DNA of 64,000 nt from Cryptomeria japonica (Eukaryota; Streptophyta; Pinopsida; Cupressales; Cupressaceae): contig NC_081415.1 of the NCBI RefSeq assembly GCF_030272615.1, forward strand, positions 601,855,644 through 601,919,643, read 5' to 3'. Shown in pieces: positions 34,860-46,141 of the stretch. Every line of letters begins with the position of its first letter. Within the stretch, counting starts at the first letter, position 1. The translations under genes were made by a program, and so were the position numbers. The notes under the pieces were generated by a model that ran no database searches, had not been told where the DNA came from, and worked only from the letters and a program-made list of their open reading frames with translations.

Positions 34860-35797
34860 TTCTCCCACTCTGCCCAAAATTTTGTCCTTCTCCTAATTTA
34901 AACTCTTAGTCTTATCAGGTATAGACATAACTTGAGCTTCAAAATTCCTAGGCAGGACTGATTGAGGTGCATAGGATTGAGATATGCTAGCTAGTTTCCC
35001 TTCACACTCTTTTATTTTCTTGTCAATGTCGATAGTAATCTTAGGAAAAGTTAGACATGACTTGTATATTTGTCTTCTTTCATCTTGAATTTTCTTCATA
35101 GAAGCTATCAAACTCACCCTATCTCCTTCAATCATCTTCAAAATTATCCTCAATCTCATAGCATTAAAATGCATCAAAACTTTAGCATCTATTGACTTCT
35201 CCAAAGATACAAAGTGAGATTATACTACATTGAGAATACTTCTAAGCTTACTCGAGGGAGTATCAATTGTATCCGGTTTGAATGATGGCAAAAATTTATC
35301 TAACACATTTGTGGCCAAGGTTATCAACTCTTTGTCTGTGGTGTGGGACTTGAGTAAGTCCTCACTTGTTTTTTCTTGAAAAAGAGTTGCTAGCTTCAGT
35401 TCTTAGAGAGGTGATAGTGAGATTTGATCTATTGGCCCTTGAGTGAAATCATCTAAGTTAGTTACAATCTACTTTACTTTATCTGCTACAATGTCTCTTA
35501 CCACTGTCACCAAAGCCTAATCATCCTTCTCTTCTCCTTTCTCCATTTTTGCCACCTCTGCACTTTCATCTTTTACAAAATCCTCACCCTTCTCCATATC
35601 AACCTCTCTCTTTCCTTCATCAACTCTTCCAATCTCCGGAGCTGGCATTTTAGAGTCAACCTCTAACACCGAATGATTTTGTTCAGCTTCACCAGAGACT
35701 CCAACATTTTGATTATCAACGTCATCAACAATTATTGCATGCACATTGGTTTATTCTGTCGAAATGACTTTCTCAGTTGGATGTTCTTTCTATACAT
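34860..35797 (-). pseudogene. N4 ORF2, middle piece
   Basis: The minus strand carries an acidic region (35744-35517, with EVDSKMPAPEIGRVDEGKR and EKGEDFVKDE) and then a coiled-coil-like segment (35204-34893, with KIQDERRQIYKSC and IDIDKKIKECEGKLA). Both correspond in order to the acidic and coiled-coil regions of N1 and N3 ORF2. N3 cut it from its N-terminus (53237-55403) and G1 cut it from its tail. Stops lie between the open pieces. Confidence 0.68.
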
Positions 35798-35802
35798 CAA
35801 CA

Positions 35803-36595
35803 TGTTAGAAATCCCACATATACTGAGAGGGGGGGGTGAATTAGTATCTAAACGGTGATTACAATTTCTTGAATTAAAACATGTAGAACATATTATAATA
35901 GTGTACTGGTATGAAATAAATAATGCAATAAACAGAATTAAGAACATCCACATGAAAAGCACACCATAACACAAGGTTTTAACAAGGAAACCCGGTGTGG
36001 GAAAAACCTCACTGGGATTTGTGACCCACAATATTCACTCACTGGCCAATAAGAGAATATTACTTACAATAGGGGCCTGCACATGCATGAAGGCCAACTG
36101 CCTAGAGCTCACTGCTCAATGGGAAGTCTCACTGACTTACAATGAAGATTATACAAATCCAATATCTTGTACTTCTTTACAATAGCATCTATAATGCCTG
36201 ATCCATTACTGGTTGTTGCTCTGCTTCTTACATAAACCCTTAGCCTATATTTCACATAATAGGTCTGCCTAATATTTTTCCTTAATGCTTCCTCACTCAC
36301 TACCAAATGTCTATAATGATCTCTTTTATATATGAGTCATTTTACAATATGCCAAGTTGTCTTACAAAGTTTTTACAATAATAAACAAAATATAATATAA
36401 CAAAATCCTTTCGGCCTCTGTGCCAGTATACTTCTTTTCTTTGTGCCAGTGCCGGTGTCCTGAGTGCCGATGTAGAGTGTGATCTACTAATGCCGGTATA
36501 ATGCCTTTGCCAGTGCCATAGGATTGCAAGGTTGCTATCGATGAAAAAACCATTAATCACATAAATTGTCTCATTGGAGTGTGCATATGCCAACA
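35803..36595 (-). repeat. N3 3' LTR
   Basis: This 793-bp repeat pairs with 52438-53231. It begins TGTTAGAAATCCCACA and ends CATATGCCAACA. The TATATAAAAGAG promoter word is on the minus strand at about 36321-36332. Confidence 0.92.
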
Positions 36596-36725
36596 ATCTC
36601 CCGCTTTGGCATTGATGGCAACACTCATGAGAAATTTAAAAAATGTTACCAAAAATGTGTGTGCTCCCCTTGAGCATATGATTCCTGTGGTATTGAATTT
36701 TCTCATCCCACTACTCCCCCTTTGG
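36596..36725 (-). other. N3 polypurine tract block
   Basis: The minus strand carries GTTGCCATCAATGCC followed by AAAGCGGGAGAT (36596-36608), so one C interrupts the terminal purine run. Inner tracts are at 36661-36671 (CTCAAGGGGAGC) and 36711-36723 (CCAAAGGGGGAGTAG). Confidence 0.78.
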
Positions 36726-36828
36726 CATCAATGACAAAGGTTGTCAAGATGTCAGTAGAGTTTATAGTTTCAACCTTGTAACTGGGTGGTTACAATTTGA
36801 AAAAGATCTCCCAAAATCAAGTTTATAC

Positions 36829-38322
36829 TGTAGACGTCTAAAACTAGTCAATGCTTGCAGAGTTGTATTTTAACATTGACGCATTGCCTTATTTTAGGTT
36901 TTTGAGTCACATTAACATTTCTTCTATGTTGCGTACTTGGTCTTTATCATTTGCTAGTATCAAGTCCTTCTGCATTCTTCATTTGTCTCGCTTTCGAATT
37001 TGGTCTTGTTGATAACAATCTTCAGTCATGATTTTGGTCGATCTTATCCTATCGCATCAATGTGCGTGTTCATTTGTCATCATTTTGGACATCATCAATC
37101 CTAATTAGGGTTTTGTCCTCTTTCCAATCTTGTCATCTTGTGATCGATTCGTCATCGATCCTTGTCCTCTTTTCAATCTTGTCATCTTGCGATCCATTCA
37201 TCATCGATCCTTGTCCTTTGATCAAATTGTTTTCAATCTTGTCATCTTGCGATCAATTTGTCATTGATCGTCGTCATTTTCAATCTTGTCATTTTGCAAT
37301 CTATTTTGTCATCGATCGTTGTCATTTTTGTCATTTTGCGATCAATTTGTCATTGATGGTCGTCCTTCTCAATCATGTCAATTTGGATGAATTAGTCATT
37401 GTTCCTCATCAATTGGTGCATTTATCAATCAAATCACTTATCAACATTGGTCCTTTGTCGGTTAGAATCATGATCAAATCGAATCGACATTAATTTCTTG
37501 TTGTCTTGACCTAATTACTTGTCCTCTTATTTTTAGGGTTTTATGATTCGTTCATTTAATCCTTTTCTTTTTCTTGGTGGGTTAAATAAATTCATTTATT
37601 TAGTCCTAGGTCTCTTTCATGAATTAATTAATGGATGAAAACCTATTAATTAATTCACCTAATTCCTATTTCATCTTTTACCTAATTTTCCAGTTTACTA
37701 ATTTTTCCTAATTCCTAATTTTTCTAATTTTCATCAATTTTCTAATTTCCTAATTTCATGGGAATGGCATTTCAATTTGTCATAATTTTTCATAATTGAC
37801 AATCAATCAATTTTGACATAGAAATTTGTCATAATTTTGTCATAATTGACAATCAATCAATTTTGCATAGAAAGTGCAAATTTGTCATATTTGTCATTCT
37901 TGATTTGAAATTTCCTTTCGAATCTCTTCATGCTAATCTTGTCATCTCTCCAATTTGTCTATAAATTGGATGAATTTCTTCAATCAAAGATCCCCAATTG
38001 ATCGCATTTTCTGATCCCTGATCCTTCGTCGAATCAATCACGCTTCGAGTATTCTTGTGCTATCATCTTGTCTACTTGCTTTTACATCATGCTCATGCAC
38101 TAGTAGGTGAGATCCACAATAAAGCTATTTGAAGGAGAAAGAAGGACAATGGAGCCACATGAAGGAGACATCCAAGTTTGCAATGGTTTGCATTTGAATT
38201 GATGTCTTGTTTTCATGTCTTTATTGAGTGTTTTTAGGATTGTTATCATTGCAATTGAGTTTTCGTGATTGAACTAGGCTAATATTGATTTGCTTTGATG
38301 ATTTCCACATTTCCTATCTACA
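36829..38322 (+). repeat. L1 5' LTR
   Basis: Holds a tandem repeat (37127-37385), a CTAATTT-rich tract (about 37668-37760), a doubled TTTGTCATAATT/CAATCAATCAATTTTG unit (37778-37870) and a TATA box TATAAAT at 37960-37966 (47327-47333 in the partner). Confidence 0.92.
37127..37385 (+). repeat. Tandem repeat inside the L1 LTR
   Basis: About five degenerate copies of a unit near 50 bp containing CAATCTTGTCATCTTGCGAT, TTTGTCATCGATC and TTGTCC. ATCGAT and GATCGAT words recur. The partner LTR has the same array at about 46440-46700. It lies upstream of the TATA box, where enhancer repeats would be. Confidence 0.7.
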
Positions 38323-38327
38323 TTAAT

Positions 38328-38345
38328 TGGTGAACCTGACATGAA
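38328..38345 (+). other. L1 candidate primer binding site
   Basis: TGGTGAACCTGACATG begins five bases after the 5' LTR. It has the TGG start of a primer site but is not the tRNA-Met site used by the other elements. I could not assign the tRNA. Confidence 0.5.
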
Positions 38346-38435
38346 CTAACCCCCTAACCATGCTTTTGAGTGCTTTTGAGATGATTTGTAGGTGAAAAAC
38401 CCAAGAAATAGGGTAATGCAGGCCTTTCTGGGCAC

Positions 38436-38600
38436 TTCTGCGCCTGTGTAGGAGCAATCTGCTCCTGTGTCAAGCATTCTACACCTATGTCAAAGAATTC
38501 TGCACCTATGTCAAAGGGATCTGCACCTGTGTTCCATCATTCTGTGCCTATGTTGCATCATTCTGTGACTATGTCAAGACTTCTGTGCCTGTGTAAGGCC
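38436..38600 (+). repeat. 21-bp minisatellite just inside L1
   Basis: Eight degenerate copies of a unit like TTCTGCACCTATGTCAAAGAA. The unit length is a multiple of three. A related group of CACCTGTGT and ACACCTATGT words lies at 45481-45583, near the other end of the internal region. Confidence 0.7.
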
Positions 38601-40252
38601 AGAAATAGAAGTAAAAAAAGCAGTGTTTTTACTTGCAAATTGATTTGTTTTGCATTCTGTTTCTGCTTTTTGGTTTTATGGTACTGATTCTCTATTCAAC
38701 ACCTTGGAATTATGTGTGACAAAGACTAAGAATGAAACTACTAACAAATCTTATGCAGGACGTGGTCAAAGACTTCTATTAAAAACATCTTGCATGTGAT
38801 TTTTAAAGTAGTTGCACATTTATTTTCCTAAAGGTTAATGAACACCATGCATGCTTTGATTGCTTTTAGTTTGATTGCATGTTTTAACCCTTAGAATTGG
38901 GCCTACCTCCCAATTTTCCTGGCACTTTGCACAGGCATTGGTGGGAGGGAATGACCCTAAGTGGTGATGGGCTAAAGCCAAGCTCTTCCGAACCACTCTA
39001 AATAACTGTGGATGCAACGAAAGTTGTAGACAATGGGTGCTGGAATGGTATTGCGACGATTTATTCACCGGATCAATACCCACCCAAATGGATGCCTTTA
39101 CTAGAAGCTCTTGTTTAGATGCCAAAAACCTTCTATCTATTGGCTCAGGCGTTGTGATACGCGCATGCCGAAGACACCTCTCATGTACTCCCTAGTTAGA
39201 GATAGCAAGTTCTTGGGAAGTGATGCCCCTTGAACTCGAAGCTTGGTATGCCCGAGAAGTGAATGCACTGTAAGGGGGAGCCAGTGCTACCAAGCATCTA
39301 GCTATCCGGCTAAGTGTTGTATTTTATGGTTAGAGGATTCAACAGATATTTCCCTTGCCATCCGTAAGATTTGTTGTAAATGTGCTTGATTGTTTTGAGT
39401 CAAAGTCAAACAAACATTCTATTTTTTGTGATTGTCAAAGGCTAAATTAAAAACAAGCCTTCAAAAAAGTGCTCATAATCAACAACATTCAACTCAAAAC
39501 ACAATCCAAACAAAGGTCCAAGTTTGTCTAAGTATTCATCCAACATTTGAACATGGTTGTCAATGCATTAAATGTCTTTGTTTCAACATTCATGTCACTT
39601 TAGGCTAGTTTTTGCATAGTCCCACTTAGGTCCTAAGGCATATTGTCATCTCTGTTCATTTTAGTCCTTTTCATTGCAAGCGTCCTCATTTTGCACTTAG
39701 GTCCAAGATCATTTTCCCTAGGTTGCATTTCGCATATTCCAAATCATTGGTCTTCGCATATCCTTATCATTGCATTGTCATATCATATCCTTAGATCATT
39801 TTCATATCATATCCTAAGTCATTGTCATAATCATTGCTTTCTTGCGTGTAGTCTCAAAAACTAGGTTTTGTCATATTTGAAGTAATCCAAATCTTTGAAT
39901 AAACCCTAAGTCATTGTTAGGAAGTGTAGACCTTATCAAACTTTTGTCTTTTGTCACCAATGTCATTTCGTCAAACCTAGCTTAGTATCCAAGCATATAG
40001 GGGAGACATTGTCATTTTGTCTTTTTGTCACTTGGTCCTTTTGTCCTTTGAGGTCTACACATCATTTCAATTTCCTAAGTGTCTCTTTTTAGATTTGCAT
40101 TCCAAAAATTTTGTCAAAATATTGAAAAGCAACAAAAACAATAGGTTGCATTCTTGCCATAGATTGCATTTTCATCTATTTAGTTTGCACTTAGTTGCAT
40201 ATCATACATTATCCTTGAAAAATTCCAAAAATATTGCATTTGCATAAGTGAC
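38601..40252 (+). other. L1 long 5' leader
   Basis: About 1.65 kb between the minisatellite and the ORF. I recognise no gene. TTGTCA and TTTTGTC words are frequent from 39600 on. The short ORFs here look random. Confidence 0.5.
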
Positions 40253-42763
40253 ATGCCTGTTGAAACAAGGTCAAAATCTAAAAAGATGGGCAAACCAACA
40301 TATCAACCGATTGACAACATATCAAATTCATAGTTTCAAACTAGTCAAATAGTGCAAATTGAAGGTTCATCAAACACATCATTACCACCATATGGAATGG
40401 TTCAACTTGGACCACCTCCATTATATGAACTAGTATTTGTACCCATGAAACTAGGACATGGGAGTGTTCCACCAACACCAAGAGGAAATGCACCTTTCGA
40501 TTGGAATCAACCAAACCTGCAACATGAAATTCAAACATTACATGAGGAACAAACTCTTTCACAAGGATTTGGTTCAGTTCAAGGCATTCAACAAGAAAGA
40601 AATCCAAATATTTTACCAGATTCTTCATCAAATTCTGATGCCTCTAATGATGTTGATAGGTTCCTTCAAGATCCAAAGTTGATGAAAAAGATGGATAAAT
40701 TCTTGAACAAGGTCTTCAAGATGTTCCCACAAAAATATCTTGACATGATGAGTAATGTGACCTTCTCAAGTGAGCAAATCAATATGCAAAAATAGCAAGG
40801 CGGTGAGCTGTTAAGTTTCTCTCCACATCCAAATGAAGAACATGTGCAACAAGAAACTCAACCTACCTTGATGACTAAACGTGCTTCGAAGGCATTGACA
40901 GTGACTATTCCTCAAAAGTCAACATTCGAAACAATAAACAATCCATTGTTTAATGCAACACCTTTAACACCAGATCAAATGATGGCCACACAAATGTTGA
41001 TGATAGGTGTCCCTCAACAAGAAGTGATTCCTCGAATACCTAAAAGGGGATCCAAATCTAAGATGCAAGAAAGCTTTATGACTGGAATGTCTGATCTTAG
41101 AAATGTTCAAAGTGCATTTCCTTCATGCCAAAACATTGATTCCTTGTCAGAATCCCACATGCATATCCAAAGTCCAACCTCATGTCAAGAGAATAATTTA
41201 GAGCATGAAGAAATGAGTCCTCAAGAAAATCAAGATCAAGATCCTGAAACCTTATCATCCCATCCAATTGTTGACCAGGACCCCATGTTCCCAAACACTC
41301 ACAATGATTCCATTATTCCTGTCCATTCTATCCAAGAACACAATATCCTTTCAAATCCCATTGACATTCCACTTCCCAAGAAAGATCAAGATATTCCTTC
41401 CATCCTTTCTGATGATCTCATTGAAAGTCAATAGAAAAGCACCCTTAAAGAGGAATCTAATGATCTTCCTCCTTGTCAAGATCAAAGTATCTTTCCAAAT
41501 TCATTTCCAACATAAGACCCTATCATTCCTTCAGATCCTCCACAAGATCCACGTGTTCCTCCATCTCCACGTCCTAATCCAGCATATCCACTCCAAGATC
41601 GCATTTCTTTTGATGATCCCATTAATCCTCCCATTCCATCTCTTGAAGAGCCTGTCATTGAACCATGTCCACTACACAATCCTAGTCCCCCTCATGATCC
41701 TAATCCCACTCATGATTCTAACATGTCAGTGCAAGATGTTCATGAATCCTCGACATGCATAATGGGTTCTTCCACTTTAGTGCAATCCGATCCACTTCAA
41801 GATCTCATTATTTCTCTCATATCATATCCACCTCCTAATGGACTCATGTCTTCTTCTAAAAGAAAAGAGTATCCTACAAGTCAAGATATTCATAAAGGCA
41901 AAGGGGTAGACATTCATGAGAAAGAACTCCTCCATATCAAAGAAGATCTTAAGGGTCATGTCTACACAACTCACTCTCAAGACGTTGGTATCCCTCCATC
42001 AAAATCCAAACATATCCCTTCCCCATCATCCCTTCCATCCATCTTAGGTCCTTATATCCCTTCGTCCTCTATGCAAGGTCAGCAAAGACACACATCTTTG
42101 AGAACCTTCCAGTCATCCAAAAGAACTCCACTTCATTCCTATCCATCCATGCATTCCTTTCCCCCTCCAAGCAATTTGGATGCCAAGTCTAAAAGTCATA
42201 AGTCTAGAAATCCAGATGTATTCAAGGATCAACATGTCCAATATAATCGACATGTCAAAGCAAAGAACAAATTGATCCATAAAGAAAAAGAAATATCCAA
42301 AAGGCCACAAAGGCCCACTGAGAAAAATAAGGCAAAGTCAAAATATATATGGGTTCCTAAATCCCTTATGCAAGCAATGCACACCAAAGAACCACAAAAG
42401 CAAGAAAAATCCAAAACAATGGGGGTTCCTAAGTGGCTCCTTGAAGCACAAAAGCCTAAAGAAACATAAAAATTGGCATCTACAATTGTTATTCCACCAT
42501 CTAAACATTCCAAGTCTATTCCTCCATCACCTTCTTCATCCATTTTGGGCCCTTATGTCCCAAAATCCATAGCCTTTCCTTCCTCAAAATCTCAATATCC
42601 AAAATACATTTTTTCTCCATTAATCCATCACCCCTCAAGGTGTGTGCCAATGTTGATCTTGCCAACATTTCCGTCCACCAAAGCCCAATTCTTCCAATAC
42701 CCTATTCATTATCCAATGCATATTTTTCATCCTTCGATCCCTTTGATCCCATCCTTTGCATAA
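40253..42763 (+). pseudogene. L1 ORF, Pro/Ser/Gln-rich protein of unknown function
   Basis: From ATG 40253 (MPVETRSKSKKMGKP) to TAA 42761-42763 one frame runs for 836 codons without a frameshift. Internal stops: TAG 40331, 40793 and 41432; TAA 41513 and 42467. The N-terminal third has a short helical segment (FLQDPKLMKKMDKFLNKVFK). The middle is rich in Pro, Asp and Gln with repeated Q-D and P-H-D words. The C-terminal third is basic and Ser/Pro-rich, with a repeated pair WVPKSLMQAMHTKE and GVPKWLLEAQKPKE (about 42350-42465) and two SSILGPYxP words. No CCHC, protease or pol motif is seen. It could be a diverged gag; I cannot show that. Confidence 0.65.
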
Positions 42764-43866
42764 ATCCTCGCCTTAGTTTCATCTTATTTTCCATGTCCTT
42801 ATCCTACCAATGTCTTTGAGCATGCTTTTAAAGGTCATGGTCCAGTTTTTTCAAGGCTACTATCCAAACAAAAAGATGTTTGAGTCCTTCCTTCATCCCC
42901 TATCATGTGTCCATTTTCGACTAAAATGTCAAAATACAAAAAAAAATTGAAAAAAAGAAAATTGAAAAAAAAGAAAAAAAAAAGAAAGAAAAAAGTAAAG
43001 CAAAAATGATTCATCCATTGGTGAAAACCTGGCAAATAGGCGCCTTGGGCAAGTACCATGATGAAAACCTGGCAAACAAGCATCATGCGTAATCTATGAA
43101 CTTCTTGCATACCGTACTTGGGGGCACGTTTCCTCCTTCATATCTTATTGCCCTTCACTATCCTATCGAACCCCTGTCATTACCCTCCATTATCCAATTG
43201 TCCCTCATGTCCAGTTTCCCTTTCCACCTTTGATCTTGACAAGGCTAAGGATATTCATGAGAATCATGCATCTTGTTTGCAGCTTTTAGTCCATCATAGC
43301 TTTTGGTCATTTATCCATTTGCTTATTTTAACCTTTCATCCATATTCCCTATCTTATTGTAACTTTCTGCCACTATCCCTTAGCCAATCCCGACCTTCAG
43401 TCCATGTCCCTTATCCATTCTTGGTCTTGCTTATCCTATCCATATCTTATCACTATCCATACACTCTTTTTCATTCCTTGATCTTGATCTGACATAAGGA
43501 CGCAAAATTTAAACATGGTTTCAAAAACCTCTTGACATGTCCCTCATGCCATGTCATTGCTTTACATTGTCATATCCAGTCTCTTGTCCCATCACGCCAT
43601 AGCCATTGAAAATTGCATCTACATTGTCTCCATACTAAAAGGCCTTTGTCTTCCCTATATCCACCAACATTTCAGAAAGCCTACTTATTCACCTGTCATA
43701 TTCTTTGCCTTGCTAGACATTGGGGGCAAAATCAAAAAAATTGAAAAATGTCCTGAAATAATCAAAAAATGGAAAAAATCCCAAAAACATTCAAAAACAT
43801 AAAAAAAAATCATGTGTTCATTTTTAGCTAAAATATCAAAATCCCTAAAAATCATATAGTCTTGAA

Positions 43867-43935
43867 AAAATCCAAAAAAATCAAATAATGTCCTTAAAAA
43901 AATCCAAAAAAATCAAATAATGTCCTTAAAAAATG
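43867..43935 (+). repeat. Short A-rich tandem repeat
   Basis: Two copies of a unit of about 34 bp with AAATCCAAAAAAATCAAAT and AATGTCCTTAAAAAA. Related single words lie just upstream. Confidence 0.65.
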
Positions 43936-45480
43936 AGCACTTTTGCAATAAATGATCCCTTTGTGCATAAGATAGATCACTGAGCATCCCTCCAACGACA
44001 CGCAATCACACACTGTGCTTTACTAAAATCACACATTTATAGATGAACTTTTTCAATCAAACCAGACATTCAAACTGATCACAATTGTCTTCTCGATCGA
44101 ACGTCAGCATCAATATCATTGGTCTTTGTCACATTATCATGGGTCTTATATAGGGTGTGGTATACTCGAAACCAGACTGTGTCCTATCTTACACGAGGTA
44201 CCGCATGTCCTGCAACCAGACAACATGATCATCCTATCAACACTTTCAACTTTTGACAATGAAGATCAAGATGTTTGTTTGACTTGTTGGAATTAGCGAG
44301 TCTTATTATTTATTGATTTATCTTCGATCATGTTCCTATGTTGCTCGATGATGTCACTGAGTGATTTAGAGTGACCCGGATGGTTCATGGTCCCTTTCTT
44401 TTTTGTTGTGATTGTTATTTGTCTGCAATGTGTCTGTCTTTTGCAAAAAGGGTTGCATTTCAGCTCTGGCCTTCAATGCCATGATGCTACGCATCCATTT
44501 TGCTACATTAAATAAAGGTTCTCACCTACAAAGTGCATTACTGAAAGCAAGTTTTTCTTCATCTCTAACTATCCTCTGTTTCATTTCTTCTTACTAACAT
44601 TTCTTCCATCAGTTTGGATAGTCAGTTCAATCTGGTTCTCTGATCTCCACACACATATGCTGCATCCTGCATCAATTCGGTTAGTACATTTGCATTATAT
44701 CAAATATCACATCAAGCATTTTATCCATTTCATATTATAAATGCATCAAAAACACATAAAAAAATATATCCATACATGTTCCATAATAATACATCAACAG
44801 TGCATAAGTTATCCATACATGGAAAATAACATAAGTCATAACACATTGCATCCCATCATATCGATGCATATCATATCATATATCCAAATAATATCGGAGT
44901 ACAAAATTGGACTATCTGTCCTAAGTATGGCCCGCAGGCTGACTACAAAATGTCCAACTACATATGTCTCTATTGTAAGGAGCACATGCCTCTGTCACTA
45001 GGTGCTCCCTCTGTCCTCCTCATCCCTGCCATGTCTCAAGGATGATGTCCCTCCTATCCAAGGTCCTGGCTGTGGTGGTCTCATAGGTCCACTCACCCCC
45101 ATGCTGCTCACTGACCTCTGAGAGTGTGCCCTACTCTTTGTCCTCGATCATGCTCGATATGACACTGCTCTCTGCTCTGGTGGAACTGCACTCTCGTATA
45201 GTTTCCTCCAAGTCCTACTAATGTATCTTTGTCCGTGCTCCTGAGTCTATGTCGTAATATGAAGTAGTCAGGTCGGTTCTCCCGCGTGATCAATGGATAC
45301 TGTCGACTCTACATCACAATTGGGGCACATTTTGTTAGTTTTAGGGTTTGCTCCTATGGGCTGCATTTCCTTTTTTCATGTCCAAATCAAGGTGTTTTTC
45401 ATCTATTTTGACCTATCCTATTCTTATCCCACCTTTTCAGATCATTCGCATGCTATTTTTGGCCAAATTAGGGTTCCCCA

Positions 45481-45583
45481 TGCACAACTGTGCCTGTGTG
45501 CTAAGCCCTGCACCTGTGTAGCAACAACCTACACCTATGTACCCTACACAAGCATAGGTTACCTTACACAAGCATAGGATGTG
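45481..45583 (+). repeat. Degenerate repeat related to the L1 minisatellite
   Basis: Words TGTGCCTGTGTG, CTGCACCTGTGTA and CTACACCTATGTA recall the 38436-38600 unit. They are followed by a doubled CTTACACAAGCATAGG-like word. Confidence 0.55.
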
Positions 45584-46127
45584 CTCACACACGCGCAGAA
45601 GTCAGTTTCTGCATTCCCTGTGGGCCTCGCAATGTCTCGCAAGCGATCAAAATTCATAAAATTGACAATATGGGTTTTTGAGATACATACCATTGCTCCC
45701 ATGTCATCTGGTTGTCTATATGTGCGTACACGTTCTCTGAGGTGATCTGCCATTGGAATGTTCGCCATCTCTCTGCAAGTGTCCGTTTCCAGAGCAACAA
45801 ATCCTCTTCTTGGGCTAGTGCAAATGAGCAATTTTCACACTCTTTATCTCATTTATAGATCTTTGCCAATGCATAGATGGATGTGCACTCTCTCCATCTC
45901 ATGTCAGTCGTGGTCTTTTGCACCTTCAATTTCTTGTCATTTGTATATCTGATCTCCGATTTTCAATCTGTTTGCTCCTATCATTTTCTATCATTCTTAT
46001 CGATCAATTGGCCTCTTTTCTGGATGTTTCCGGCCAATTCCTTGAGGGGGCATGCATATGTCATTGTCATTATCTGGGGCATTTTCATTATTGTTCTTTG
46101 AAACAACACTTAATATCACATTGTCTC

Positions 46128-46141
46128 AAAGAGGGGCAAAA
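46128..46141 (+). other. L1 polypurine tract
   Basis: AAAGAGGGGCAAAA directly before the 3' LTR. It fixes the plus orientation of L1. Confidence 0.75.

Larger units (their letters stand above)
42764..46127 (+). other. L1 3' noncoding region
   Basis: About 3.4 kb with no recognisable gene. It holds an A-rich tract (about 42937-43000), a doubled GAAAACCTGGCAAA word (43022 and 43064), an A-rich tandem repeat (43867-43935), CATATC-rich sequence (44690-44900) and the second CACCTGTGT group (45481-45583). Open frames here look like chance. Confidence 0.55.

Noticed and set aside
37062-37493. A 143-codon plus-strand ORF with repeated SILSSCD-like residues, also at 46377-46808
   Set aside because: It is the translation of the tandem repeat in the L1 LTRs. 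It appears twice because the LTRs are copies; there is no sign of a real protein.
38487-38687. Short Ser/Ala/Pro heptad-repeat protein in L1
   Set aside because: It is the translated 21-bp minisatellite; no start context or conservation can be shown.
42937-43000. Poly-A tract as a retroposon tail (LINE or processed gene)
   Set aside because: It is an internal A-rich stretch with G and T within L1, with no duplication or upstream retroposon.
45108-45293. ORFs around 45100-46350 in L1 as genes
   Set aside because: They overlap on both strands, are short, have no recognised motif and lie between the ORF and 3' LTR.
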